Below are positions 27,117 through 35,143 of a stretch of 64,000 nt of DNA, piece after piece. A program made the position numbers and the translations under genes. Within the stretch, counting starts at the first letter, position 1. Each line of letters starts with the position of its first letter. Location: NCBI RefSeq assembly GCF_019331775.1, contig NZ_JAHBBD010000008.1, positions 1-64,000 on the forward strand, in the 5' to 3' direction. The notes beneath the pieces are model-generated. The model was not told where the DNA came from. It saw only the letters and a program-made list of their open reading frames with translations, and made no database searches. This DNA is from Bifidobacterium phasiani. GTDB taxonomy: Bacteria; Actinomycetota; Actinomycetes; Actinomycetales; Bifidobacteriaceae.

Positions 27117-28001
27117 CTAGGCCGCCACCGCGGCCTCGATCGGCGGCAGCACGCCGGCGATGAGCAGGATGGCCACCACCACGGCGAGCCCGATGCGGTA
27201 GATCGCGAACGCCTTGTAGGAGAACGTCGACACGAACTTCAGGAATCCGATGATCACGACGTAGCCCACGACGAAGGCCACGATCGTGGCCGCGATGGTC
27301 GGACCCCAGCCCGGGAACATGCCGGCGTCGCCCGACCCCAGGTCGCGCACGGCGCTGATCGTCTCCAGGATGCCGGCGCCGAAGACGGCCGGGATGGCCA
27401 TGATGAAGCTCACGCGCACCGCCGCCTCGCGCGTGTAGCCCATGGCGCGGCCGAAGGTGATGGTGCCGCCGGAGCGCGAGACGCCCGGGATCAGGGCGAG
27501 CATCTGGCCGACGCCGAACAGCAGCGCGTCCTTGGCGGACATCTCCTTGATCGTCTTGACCTGCTTCGAGCGGGCGTCGACGATCCACAGCAGGACGCCG
27601 AACACGATGAGGACGGCGACCGTGATCCACAGGTTGCGCAGCGTGGTCTCGATCGCGTCCTTGAACAGCAGGCCGCAGACCAGGATCGGCAGCGTGCCGA
27701 TGATGACGTACCAGCCGAGGCGGGCGTCGCGGTTGTGCGCGCCCATGCGGGAGCGCCAGTCCCTGCCCTCGCGGCCGAACAGGCAGCCGAACCAGCCGGT
27801 GAGGATGTTGTAGATGTCGCGGCGGAAATACAGCAGCACCGCCAGCTCCGTGCCCAGCTGGATGATCGCGGTGAACGCGGCGCCGGGATCGGATCCGAGC
27901 ATCAGGTCCCCGATGATGCGGATGTGGGCGCTCGACGAGACGGGAAGGTACTCGGTCAGCGCCTGCACCAATCCCAGAATGATGGCTTCGAAGAAGTTCA
28001 T
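27117..28001 (-). CDS. uppP: Undecaprenyl-diphosphatase (bacitracin resistance type)
   Basis: A 294-residue membrane enzyme that recycles undecaprenyl pyrophosphate to the monophosphate carrier for cell wall synthesis. Signatures are the N-terminal ALTEYLPVSSSAHIRI and PGVSRSGGTITFGR. Seven or eight hydrophobic helices span the chain. The ATG at 28001 has GAGGGG upstream. It is convergent with the PAC2 gene and divergent from the kinase at 28176. Confidence 0.95.
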   Translation of the reverse strand: MNFFEAIILGLVQALTEYLPVSSSAHIRIIGDLMLGSDPGAAFTAIIQLGTELAVLLYFRRDIYNILTGWFGCLFGREGRDWRSRMGAHNRDARLGWYVIIGTLPILVCGLLFKDAIETTLRNLWITVAVLIVFGVLLWIVDARSKQVKTIKEMSAKDALLFGVGQMLALIPGVSRSGGTITFGRAMGYTREAAVRVSFIMAIPAVFGAGILETISAVRDLGSGDAGMFPGWGPTIAATIVAFVVGYVVIIGFLKFVSTFSYKAFAIYRIGLAVVVAILLIAGVLPPIEAAVAA

Positions 28002-28175
28002 GACCCCTCATGTTTCTCTTGTGGCTTGCAGTACCGACACCCCAGACTACCGCCAGGCGGCAACCACGGGTCCGCATGGCCGCGAATTGTCGCACAGCAC
28101 GCACACAATGAGACCGGACGCGGCGCACGCGGCGCCGCCGACGGCAGTGCGCCGGGCGTCGGAAAGGTACGGAAC

Positions 28176-28967
28176 ATGGCGACATATCACAAAAGCAGGG
28201 CGTTCTGCCCGAAGGGATTCTTCGAATGCGAGGGCCGCGGCCTGCAGTGGCTGGGCGCGGCGCATGCGCAGGGCGGCCCGCGCGTCGTGGAGGTGTACGG
28301 CTGGGGCGAGAACCATCTGGACATCGAGCGGGTGTCGCCGTGCGCGCCGACCCGCGAGGCGGCGTTCGCGTTCGGCGCCGCGCTCGCCCGCATGCACGAC
28401 GCGGGCGCCGCGTACTTCGGCTCCGCGCCCGACGGCTACGAGGGCACCTGCTACTTCGGCCCGCTGCAGGACCCGGTGCCGATGGACACCGGCGAATGGA
28501 CCGATGCGGCCACCTACCTGGCCGAAGGGCGGCTGCGCCCGATGGTGCAGCTGGGCATCGACCGCGGCGAGCTGCGCCGGTCGGACATGGAGCTGACCGA
28601 GCGGGTGATCGAGGCGCTGCCCGAACTGCTCGGCCGCGCCGCCGACGACAAGCCGGCGCGCGTGCACGGCGACCTGTGGAGCGGCAACGTGATGTGGACC
28701 GACGACTCGGGCTCGTGCGAGGCCGTGCTGATCGACCCGGCCGCGCACGGCGGGCACCGCGAGGAGGACCTGGCGATGCTGCACCTGTTCGGCATGTCGA
28801 ACCTGACCGAGATCATCGAGGGCTACCAGTCGGTGCACCCGCTCAAGGCGGGGTATCCGGAGCGCCGCACGCTCTGGCAGCTCTACCCCATCGCCGGCCA
28901 CTGCGTGTTCTTCGGCGGCGGGTACGTCAGCGAGTACCGCGCGATGTGCCGCTCGCTGCTGCGCTGA
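28176..28967 (+). CDS. Fructosamine kinase family protein
   Basis: A 263-residue aminoglycoside-phosphotransferase-fold protein of the fructosamine/ketosamine-3-kinase family. It has the catalytic-loop motif VHGDLWSGNVMW and the metal-binding Asp in LIDPAAHGGHREEDLAM. LARMHDAG is also typical. Family members phosphorylate glycated amines for deglycation; the real substrate here is unproven. The ATG at 28176 follows GGAAAGG. Confidence 0.85.
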   Translation: MATYHKSRAFCPKGFFECEGRGLQWLGAAHAQGGPRVVEVYGWGENHLDIERVSPCAPTREAAFAFGAALARMHDAGAAYFGSAPDGYEGTCYFGPLQDPVPMDTGEWTDAATYLAEGRLRPMVQLGIDRGELRRSDMELTERVIEALPELLGRAADDKPARVHGDLWSGNVMWTDDSGSCEAVLIDPAAHGGHREEDLAMLHLFGMSNLTEIIEGYQSVHPLKAGYPERRTLWQLYPIAGHCVFFGGGYVSEYRAMCRSLLR

Positions 28968-29018
28968 ATCGGGCCGCACGCCGCCGCGCCGAGGACGCGG
29001 GGCTGCGGGGATGCGCGA

Positions 29019-29069
29019 ATACGACGACGCCGTGCGCCCGGGAATTCGGGACGCACGGCGTCGTCGTAT
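29019..29069. terminator. Bidirectional terminator between kinase gene and dnaJ
   Basis: A perfect 18-base inverted repeat (29019-29036 and 29052-29069, starting ATACGACGACGCC) lies between convergent genes. Confidence 0.8.
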
Positions 29070-29096
29070 GGCCGCCGGCGTGCGGCGGCGCCGGCT

Positions 29097-30245
29097 TCAG
29101 CTCAGCGCGTCCTTGAGCTTCGAGAAGAAGCCCTTCTTGGCGCCGGACGTGGGCCGCGAGCTCTGCGCGACATGCGTGGCGCCCTCGTCGTGGCTGGCGG
29201 CGAAGCGTTCGATCAGCTCGCGTTCGTCGTCGCTGAGCCTGGTGGGGATCTGCACGGTCACATGCGCCACGAGGTCGCCGCGTTCGCCGTTGGAGCGCAG
29301 CCTGGTGACGCCCAGGCCCTTGAGCGTGACGGTGTCCTCGGGCTGGCAGCCGGCGGGGACCTCCACGGTCTGCGGGCCGTCGAAGGTGTCGATCTCGAGG
29401 TCGTGGCCGAGCACGGCCCAGCTCATCGGCACCTGGATCCAGCAGTGCAGATCGTCGCCGTTGCGGGTGTACTGCTTGTCGGGCCTGATGTGGATGTCGA
29501 CGTACAGGTCGCCGGCGGCGCCGCCGCACTCGCCGACCTCGCCCTGGTTGGCCAGGCGCAGGCGCGAGTTGTCGTTGATGCCCGCGGGGATGTTGACCCC
29601 GACGGTGCGCGTGGTGCGCACGCGGCCGTGGCCCATGCACGAGGCGCACGGATTGGCGATGATCGTGCCGTGGCCCTCGCAGCGCTCGCAGGGCGCGGTG
29701 GTCATCATCTGGCCGAGCATCGTGCGCACGACCTTCTGCATGTAGCCCTGGCCGTGGCAGTCCGGGCAGGTGGTCGGCTGCGCGCCGCCGACGGAGCCCG
29801 AGCCGCCGCAGTCCGGGCACACGCCGAAGGTGTTGATGCGCACGTGCTCGGTGCCGCCGAAGACGACGGTGCGCAGGTCCACCGACGCCGAGGCCAGCGA
29901 GTCGCGGCCGGGCTGGGTGCGCGGCACGGGCCGCTGCCCGCCGCCGGCGCCGAACGCGCCGCCGAAGAACTGGCCGAAGATGTCGCCCATGTCCCCCATG
30001 CCGAAGCCGTCCGCGCCGAAGCCGCCGGCGTTCGGGTTGTTCGGGTCGACGCCCGCGTCGTACATGCGGCGCTTGTCCGGGTTCGACAGCACCTCGTAGG
30101 CGTTGTTGACCTCTTTATACTTGTCCTCGTACTCGGGTCCGGCGATGTCGGGATGGTACTTGCGGCTCATCTTGCGATAGGCCTTCTTGATCTCCTCGTC
30201 GCTTGCCGAGCGGTCGACGCCCAGCACTTCGTAGTAATCTGCCAC
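29097..30245 (-). CDS. dnaJ: Chaperone protein DnaJ
   Basis: A 382-residue type I J-protein. It has a J domain with KYHPDIAG (the HPD motif), a Gly/Phe-rich linker, four zinc-binding repeats ([32 protein letters not shown]), substrate-binding beta domains and a basic C-terminus. It stimulates DnaK ATPase. The start is GTG at 30245 ([11 protein letters not shown]) with AAGGAA upstream; a longer upstream frame has no support. It is 55 bases downstream of hrcA and so under the same CIRCE control. The dnaK operon is not in the window. Confidence 0.96.
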   Translation of the reverse strand: MADYYEVLGVDRSASDEEIKKAYRKMSRKYHPDIAGPEYEDKYKEVNNAYEVLSNPDKRRMYDAGVDPNNPNAGGFGADGFGMGDMGDIFGQFFGGAFGAGGGQRPVPRTQPGRDSLASASVDLRTVVFGGTEHVRINTFGVCPDCGGSGSVGGAQPTTCPDCHGQGYMQKVVRTMLGQMMTTAPCERCEGHGTIIANPCASCMGHGRVRTTRTVGVNIPAGINDNSRLRLANQGEVGECGGAAGDLYVDIHIRPDKQYTRNGDDLHCWIQVPMSWAVLGHDLEIDTFDGPQTVEVPAGCQPEDTVTLKGLGVTRLRSNGERGDLVAHVTVQIPTRLSDDERELIERFAASHDEGATHVAQSSRPTSGAKKGFFSKLKDALS

Positions 30246-30300
30246 TGGTTTCGTTCCTTCATGTTCGGATGTCCGCGAGCCATTGTGCCACAAGGCTGGG

Positions 30301-31404
30301 TCAGGACCGCGGACCGTCCTCGTCGTGGGCGAGGAATGACGTCAGGTACCGCGCCACCGCGCGCACCGCGGCCATCGTGTTGGCGTAGTCCATATGGGTC
30401 GGGCCGATCGAGCCGACGAAGGCCACCGGGTCTCCCCCGGCCTGCGCGGCCGGCCCCGCATCGGCCCCGCTCTCCCCGGACGGGCGCGCGGCGCCGGTGT
30501 GCCCGTAGCCGCTGGTGACCACCGAGGCGTGCATCAGCCCGGGCGTGTGCGTCTCCGAACCGATGGCGACGCTGACCCCGTCGGCCTGCGCCTCCTCGCT
30601 CAGCGAGCTCATCAGCTTCATCAGGACCACCTGCTCCTCGAGCGCGTCGAACAGCGGCGCCAGGTCGGCTACGGTGCGCTGGTGGGCGAGCCGCGAGGTG
30701 CCGGCCATGTACAGCTCGCTGGTCCTCTCGTCGTCCGCCATCGCGTCGAAGGCCCGGGCCAGGGCGTCGACCAGCGGCGCGATGGCCCGCCACCGCGGAT
30801 CCGCGGCCATGGCGCGCACGGCGTCCGCCGCCTTGGACAGCGGCAGCGCGCCGCACTGGGCGTTCACGGCGGACGAGAACGCCGACAGCGTCGCCGTCTC
30901 CGGCAGCGAGCCGATGACGAGCAGGTGCTGGGCCACGCGGCCGGTGTCGGTGATGACGACGGCCAGCAGCGTCGTCATCGAGACCGGGACGATCTCGACG
31001 TGCCGCAGCGTGGACTTGGCCAGCGAGGGCGAGGCCACGACGGCGACCTGGCCGGTGATCTGCGCCAGCAGCCGGGCCGCGCGCTGCAGCGTGTCCTCGA
31101 GGCTGGCCGAGCCGGACAGGAAGCTGTTGATGCCGCGGCGCTGCGCCTCGGACAGCGGCACGACGGTGGCCAGCCGGTCCACGAAGTACCGGTAGCCCTT
31201 CTCCGTGGGGACGCGCCCCGCGGAGGTGTGCGGCTGGATGAGATAGCCCTCGTCCTCGAGCGCCGCCATGTCGTTGCGGATCGTGGCGGAGCTGACGCCG
31301 AGGTCGTGGTCGCGGGCGAGGGTCGTCGAACCGACGGGCTCCTGCGAGCGGATGTAGTCCTCCACCACGGCGCGCAGCACCAGCATGCGTCGTGACTGCG
31401 TCAT
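30301..31404 (-). CDS. hrcA: Heat-inducible transcription repressor HrcA
   Basis: A 367-residue repressor. It has an N-terminal winged helix ([15 protein letters not shown], then [19 protein letters not shown]), a GAF-like middle domain and C-terminal [17 protein letters not shown]. It binds CIRCE and represses heat-shock genes, including its own operon with dnaJ. An insert rich in Gly/Ala ([19 protein letters not shown]) lies near residue 320. The ATG at 31404 has AAGGAGG upstream. Confidence 0.95.
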   Translation of the reverse strand: MTQSRRMLVLRAVVEDYIRSQEPVGSTTLARDHDLGVSSATIRNDMAALEDEGYLIQPHTSAGRVPTEKGYRYFVDRLATVVPLSEAQRRGINSFLSGSASLEDTLQRAARLLAQITGQVAVVASPSLAKSTLRHVEIVPVSMTTLLAVVITDTGRVAQHLLVIGSLPETATLSAFSSAVNAQCGALPLSKAADAVRAMAADPRWRAIAPLVDALARAFDAMADDERTSELYMAGTSRLAHQRTVADLAPLFDALEEQVVLMKLMSSLSEEAQADGVSVAIGSETHTPGLMHASVVTSGYGHTGAARPSGESGADAGPAAQAGGDPVAFVGSIGPTHMDYANTMAAVRAVARYLTSFLAHDEDGPRS

Positions 31405-31499
31405 GCGTGCCTCCTTGGCTCCTGTCGCGATATGGTGTGTCGAACGGGTTCGGCGTGTCCTGCGTGTCGCGATGCGTGTCTTGTTCCGTGCCCATTGTA

Positions 31500-31526
31500 T
31501 TAGCACTCCGCATATTTGAGTGCTAA
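31500..31526. promoter_or_regulatory. CIRCE operator
   Basis: TTAGCACTC-N9-GAGTGCTAA matches the CIRCE consensus exactly. It lies 96 bases upstream of hrcA and 189 bases upstream of the divergent tkt gene, where it could also have some effect. Confidence 0.95.
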
Positions 31527-31714
31527 TTCGTTCGTCCCCGGTGAACGCGGAGTGAAATGTGAGCGCTAACGGAACGGACACGGCGAAAAATCGCGGAAAA
31601 TACGGGTTCAGGTCGGCTGCCGAAGCTAGGATGTAAGAGCAATGTGAGGACGTTCATGGCCCGGCACAAGCCGTGAAGCGTGGCGTCCGAAGTATTGGAA
31701 GGAAAGTAGAACCT

Positions 31715-33811
31715 ATGACCGATAACACCTGGTCTGAATTGGACGAGCGCGCCATCAAGATGGCGAAGGTGCTCTCTGCGGACGCCGTTCAGAAGGCTGG
31801 CCACGGCCACCCCGGCTCCCCGGTGTCGCTGGCCCCGATCGCCTACACCCTGTACCAGCGCTTCATCAAGCACGATCCGAACGACCCGAACTGGGCCGGC
31901 CGCGATCGCTTCATCCTCTCCGGCGGCCACGCCTCGCTGACCCAGTACGTGCAGCTCTACTTCTCCGGCTACGGCGTGACCCTCGACGACCTCAAGTACT
32001 TCCGCGGCGGCAAGGACACCCGCACCCCGGGCCATCCCGAGGTCGGCCTGACCCCCGGCATCGAGATGACCACCGGCCCGCTGGGCCAGGGCCTGGCCTC
32101 CGCCGTCGGCTTCGCCTACGGCCAGCGCTACGAGCGCGGCCTGCTCGACCCGGACGCCCCGGCCGGCACCTCGCCGTTCGACCACAAGGTGTGGGTCATC
32201 TGCGGCGAGGGCGACGTCGAGGAGGGCGTCTCCTCCGAGGCCTGCTCGCTCGCGGGCAACCAGAAGCTCGGCAACCTGACCGTGATCTTCGACGCGAACC
32301 ACATCCAGATCGAGGGCGAGACCAAGATCGCCTTCGCCGAGGACATCCTCAAGCGCTACGAGGCCTACGGCTGGTACACCGACGAGATCAGCTTCATCCA
32401 GCCCGACGGCTCCTACAAGGAGGACATCGAGGGCCTGACCAAGGTGCTCGAGAAGGCCGAGCAGGTCACCGACCGCCCGAAGTTCATCAAGGTTGACACC
32501 CTGATCGCCTGGCCGACCCCGGGCAAGACCAACGATCCGTCCTCGCACGGCTCCGCCCTGGGCGTCGACGCCGTCCGCGGCCTCAAGGAGACCCTGGGCT
32601 TCGACCCGGACGTCGACTTCCCGGTCGACGAGGAGGCCCTGGCCCACGCCCGCAAGGTCGCCGAGCGCGGCCTGAAGGCCCACGCCGAGTGGGACGAGGC
32701 CTTCGCCAAGTGGGCCGAGGCCAACCCGGACAAGGCCGCCCTGTACGAGCGCATCCACGCTGGCAAGCTGCCCGAGGACTTCGACAAGGCCATCGACGAG
32801 CTCGAGGCCGGCTTCGAGACCGGTGCCAAGGTCGCCACCCGCAAGGCCTCCGGCGCCGTGATCAACGCGATCGCCGCCGTCATGCCCGAGCTGTGGGGCG
32901 GCTCCGCCGACCTCGGCGGCTCCAACAACACCAACATCAAGGGCGCCGCGTCGTTCGTGCCCGAGGAGTACGCGACCACCCAGTGGCCGAACGCCTCGAT
33001 CTACGGCCGCCAGCTGCACTTCGGCGTGCGCGAGTTCGCGATGGGCGCCATCACCAACGGCATCCTGCTCGGCTCCGACACCCGCCCGTTCAACGGCACC
33101 TTCTTCCAGTTCGCCGACTACGAACGCGCCGCCTGCCGTCTGGCCGCGCTGATGGAGATCCCGAACCTCTACGTGTGGACCCACGACTCCGTGGCCCTCG
33201 GCGAGGACGGCCCGACCCACCAGCCGATCGAGCACCTGGCCTCCTTCCGCGCGATCCCGCAGTTCGAGGTCGTCCGCCCGGCCGACCAGTGGGAGACCGC
33301 CGAGGCCTACCGCGCGTTCTTCGAGAAGGAGAACACCTACCCGACCGCGATGATCCTGACCCGCCAGGGCGTGCCGACGCTCGCCGAGACCGCCGAGAAG
33401 GCCAAGGACGGCGTGAAGAAGGGCGCCTACGTGCTCGTCGACACCGAGGGCACCCCGGACGTCATCATCATGGCCTCCGGCTCCGAGGTCCAGTGGGCCG
33501 TGGCCGCCGCCAAGACCCTGGCCGAGGAGGGCATCAAGGCCCGCGTCGTGTCCATGGTCTCGATGGAGTGGTTCGAGGAGCAGGACGCCGAGTACAAGGA
33601 GGCCGTGCTTCCGGCCTCCGTCAAGGCCCGCGTCTCCGTCGAGGCCGGCCTGGCCATGCCGTGGTACAAGTACCTCGGCGCCTACGGCAAGCCGGTGTCG
33701 ATCGAGCAGTTCGGCCTGCAGGGCGACGGCGGCCAGAACATGATCGACCTCGGCATCACCGCCGAGCATGTGGTCGAGGCCGCCAAGGCCTCCATCGACG
33801 AGGCCAAGTGA
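31715..33811 (+). CDS. tkt: Transketolase
   Basis: A 698-residue thiamine-diphosphate enzyme that moves two-carbon units between sugar phosphates. In bifidobacteria it works in the fructose-6-phosphate phosphoketolase shunt. It has the N-terminal KAGHGHPGSPVSLAP, the ThDP-binding CGEGDVEEGV to NHIQIEG region, HGSALG, and the pyrimidine part GVREFAMGAITNGI and HDSVALGEDGPTHQPIEH. Codon use is strongly biased to C/G third bases, which fits high expression. The ATG at 31715 has AAGGAAAG upstream. A second gene of the shunt, tal, follows. Confidence 0.97.
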   Translation: MTDNTWSELDERAIKMAKVLSADAVQKAGHGHPGSPVSLAPIAYTLYQRFIKHDPNDPNWAGRDRFILSGGHASLTQYVQLYFSGYGVTLDDLKYFRGGKDTRTPGHPEVGLTPGIEMTTGPLGQGLASAVGFAYGQRYERGLLDPDAPAGTSPFDHKVWVICGEGDVEEGVSSEACSLAGNQKLGNLTVIFDANHIQIEGETKIAFAEDILKRYEAYGWYTDEISFIQPDGSYKEDIEGLTKVLEKAEQVTDRPKFIKVDTLIAWPTPGKTNDPSSHGSALGVDAVRGLKETLGFDPDVDFPVDEEALAHARKVAERGLKAHAEWDEAFAKWAEANPDKAALYERIHAGKLPEDFDKAIDELEAGFETGAKVATRKASGAVINAIAAVMPELWGGSADLGGSNNTNIKGAASFVPEEYATTQWPNASIYGRQLHFGVREFAMGAITNGILLGSDTRPFNGTFFQFADYERAACRLAALMEIPNLYVWTHDSVALGEDGPTHQPIEHLASFRAIPQFEVVRPADQWETAEAYRAFFEKENTYPTAMILTRQGVPTLAETAEKAKDGVKKGAYVLVDTEGTPDVIIMASGSEVQWAVAAAKTLAEEGIKARVVSMVSMEWFEEQDAEYKEAVLPASVKARVSVEAGLAMPWYKYLGAYGKPVSIEQFGLQGDGGQNMIDLGITAEHVVEAAKASIDEAK

Positions 33812-33859
33812 CCGGCCGCCGCAAGGCGACGATCGCATGATTCCGCACGGCGGAATCGA

Positions 33860-33907
33860 CCGGTCCGGGCGGCGGGAGCCACGACGCTCCCCCGCCGCCC
33901 GGACCGG
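33860..33907 (+). terminator. GC-rich hairpin between tkt and tal
   Basis: A 19-base arm (CCGGTCCGGGCGGCGGGAG) pairs with 33887-33907 with a two-base bulge. It lacks a T-run and may be a partial terminator or a processing/stability hairpin that sets tal expression apart from tkt. Confidence 0.5.
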
Positions 33908-33950
33908 AACACCAGATGTGTTCCCTAACGGAAACAAAGGAGAAAAACAA

Positions 33951-35054
33951 ATGACTGAAGCAACGCAGCGCACGTCCGACTCCGGCGTCTCGATCTGGCT
34001 GGACGACCTGTCCCGCACCCGCATCGAGTCCGGCAACCTGCAGGAGCTCATCGCCGAGAAGAACGTGGTCGGCGTCACCACCAACCCGTCCATCTTCCAG
34101 AAGGCCCTGAGCCAGGTCGGCCCGTACGACGCCCAGCTCAAGGAGCTCGGCAAGGTCGACGTGGACACCGCCATCCGCGAGCTGACCACGACCGACGTGC
34201 GCAACGCCACCGACATCTTCCGCGAGATCGCCGAGAAGACCGACTTCGTCGACGGCCGCGTCTCCATCGAGGTCGACCCGCGTCTGGCCCACGACACCGA
34301 GGGCACCGAGAAGCAGGCCGTCGAGCTGTGGGAGAAGGTCAACCGCCCGAACGCGATGATCAAGATCCCGGCGACCCTCGAGGGCCTGCCGGCGATCACC
34401 GCCACCCTGGCCAAGGGCATCTCCGTGAACGTCACCCTGATCTTCTCGCTCGAGCGCTACGAGCAGGTCATTGACGCCTTCATCGAGGGCATCGCCCAGG
34501 CCGACGCCAACGGCCACGACCTCAAGCACATCGGCTCCGTCGCCTCCTTCTTCGTCTCCCGCGTGGACACCGCGGTCGACAAGCAGCTCGAGGAGATCGG
34601 CACCGACGAGGCCAAGGCCCTCGAGGGCAAGGCCGCCATCGCCAACGCCCGCATCGCGTACGAGCTGTTCGAGAAGAAGTTCGCGGAGGATCCGCGCTGG
34701 GCCGCCCTCGAGGCCAAGGGCGCCAAGAAGCAGCGCCCGTTGTGGGCCTCCACCGGCACCAAGAACCCGAACTACTCCGACTGCGTCTACGTCGACGAGC
34801 TGGTCGCCCCGTTCGTGGTCAACACCATGCCGGAGAAGACCCTGAACGCCCTCGCCGACCACGGCAACGGCGCCCCGACCATCCAGGGCACCTACGAGGA
34901 GAGCCACGCCGTCATGGACAAGCTCGCCGAGCTCGGCATCGACTTCAAGGCCGTGACCGACAAGCTCGAGGCCGATGGCGTCTCCCAGTTCATCAACTCC
35001 TGGGATTCGGTCATCGCCGACGTGCAGGCCGGCATCGACCGCGTCAACGGCTGA
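33951..35054 (+). CDS. tal: Transaldolase
   Basis: A 367-residue transaldolase of the actinobacterial long type. It moves a dihydroxyacetone unit between sugar phosphates. It begins with SIWLDDLSRTRIESG and has VGVTTNPSIFQKAL; the Schiff-base Lys lies in NAMIKIPATLEGLPA. SVNVTLIFSLERY and LWASTGTKNPNYSD are also typical. The ATG at 33951 has AAAGGAG upstream. Longer in-frame starts inside tkt are rejected. Confidence 0.97.
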   Translation: MTEATQRTSDSGVSIWLDDLSRTRIESGNLQELIAEKNVVGVTTNPSIFQKALSQVGPYDAQLKELGKVDVDTAIRELTTTDVRNATDIFREIAEKTDFVDGRVSIEVDPRLAHDTEGTEKQAVELWEKVNRPNAMIKIPATLEGLPAITATLAKGISVNVTLIFSLERYEQVIDAFIEGIAQADANGHDLKHIGSVASFFVSRVDTAVDKQLEEIGTDEAKALEGKAAIANARIAYELFEKKFAEDPRWAALEAKGAKKQRPLWASTGTKNPNYSDCVYVDELVAPFVVNTMPEKTLNALADHGNGAPTIQGTYEESHAVMDKLAELGIDFKAVTDKLEADGVSQFINSWDSVIADVQAGIDRVNG

Positions 35055-35077
35055 ACTGAAGCAATAAGCAATCGATC

Positions 35078-35121
35078 CTGAAAAACGTACATCTCAGCGT
35101 GCTGAGATGTACGTTTTTCAG
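35078..35121. terminator. Bidirectional terminator, hairpin copy A
   Basis: Perfect 21-base arms (35078-35098 and 35101-35121, starting CTGAAAAACGTACATC) around the loop GT, with A and T runs on both sides, separate the convergent tal and GH3 genes. The same element in inverted orientation is at 40244-40288. Confidence 0.9.
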
Positions 35122-35143
35122 TATTCAGTACCGGAGCGGGCTA

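Noticed and set aside
31500-31526. CIRCE as a control site of tkt
   Set aside because: It is 189 bases upstream of tkt and close to hrcA; control of the hrcA-dnaJ unit is sufficient explanation.
33860-33907. Full terminator splitting tkt from tal
   Set aside because: Bulged stem without a T-run; tkt and tal may still be co-transcribed, so I list it only as a hairpin of uncertain effect.
35078-35121. Insertion-sequence end or attachment site
   Set aside because: The hairpin lies at a convergent gene junction with A/T runs on both sides, which a bidirectional terminator explains well; mobility rests only on the second inverted copy.
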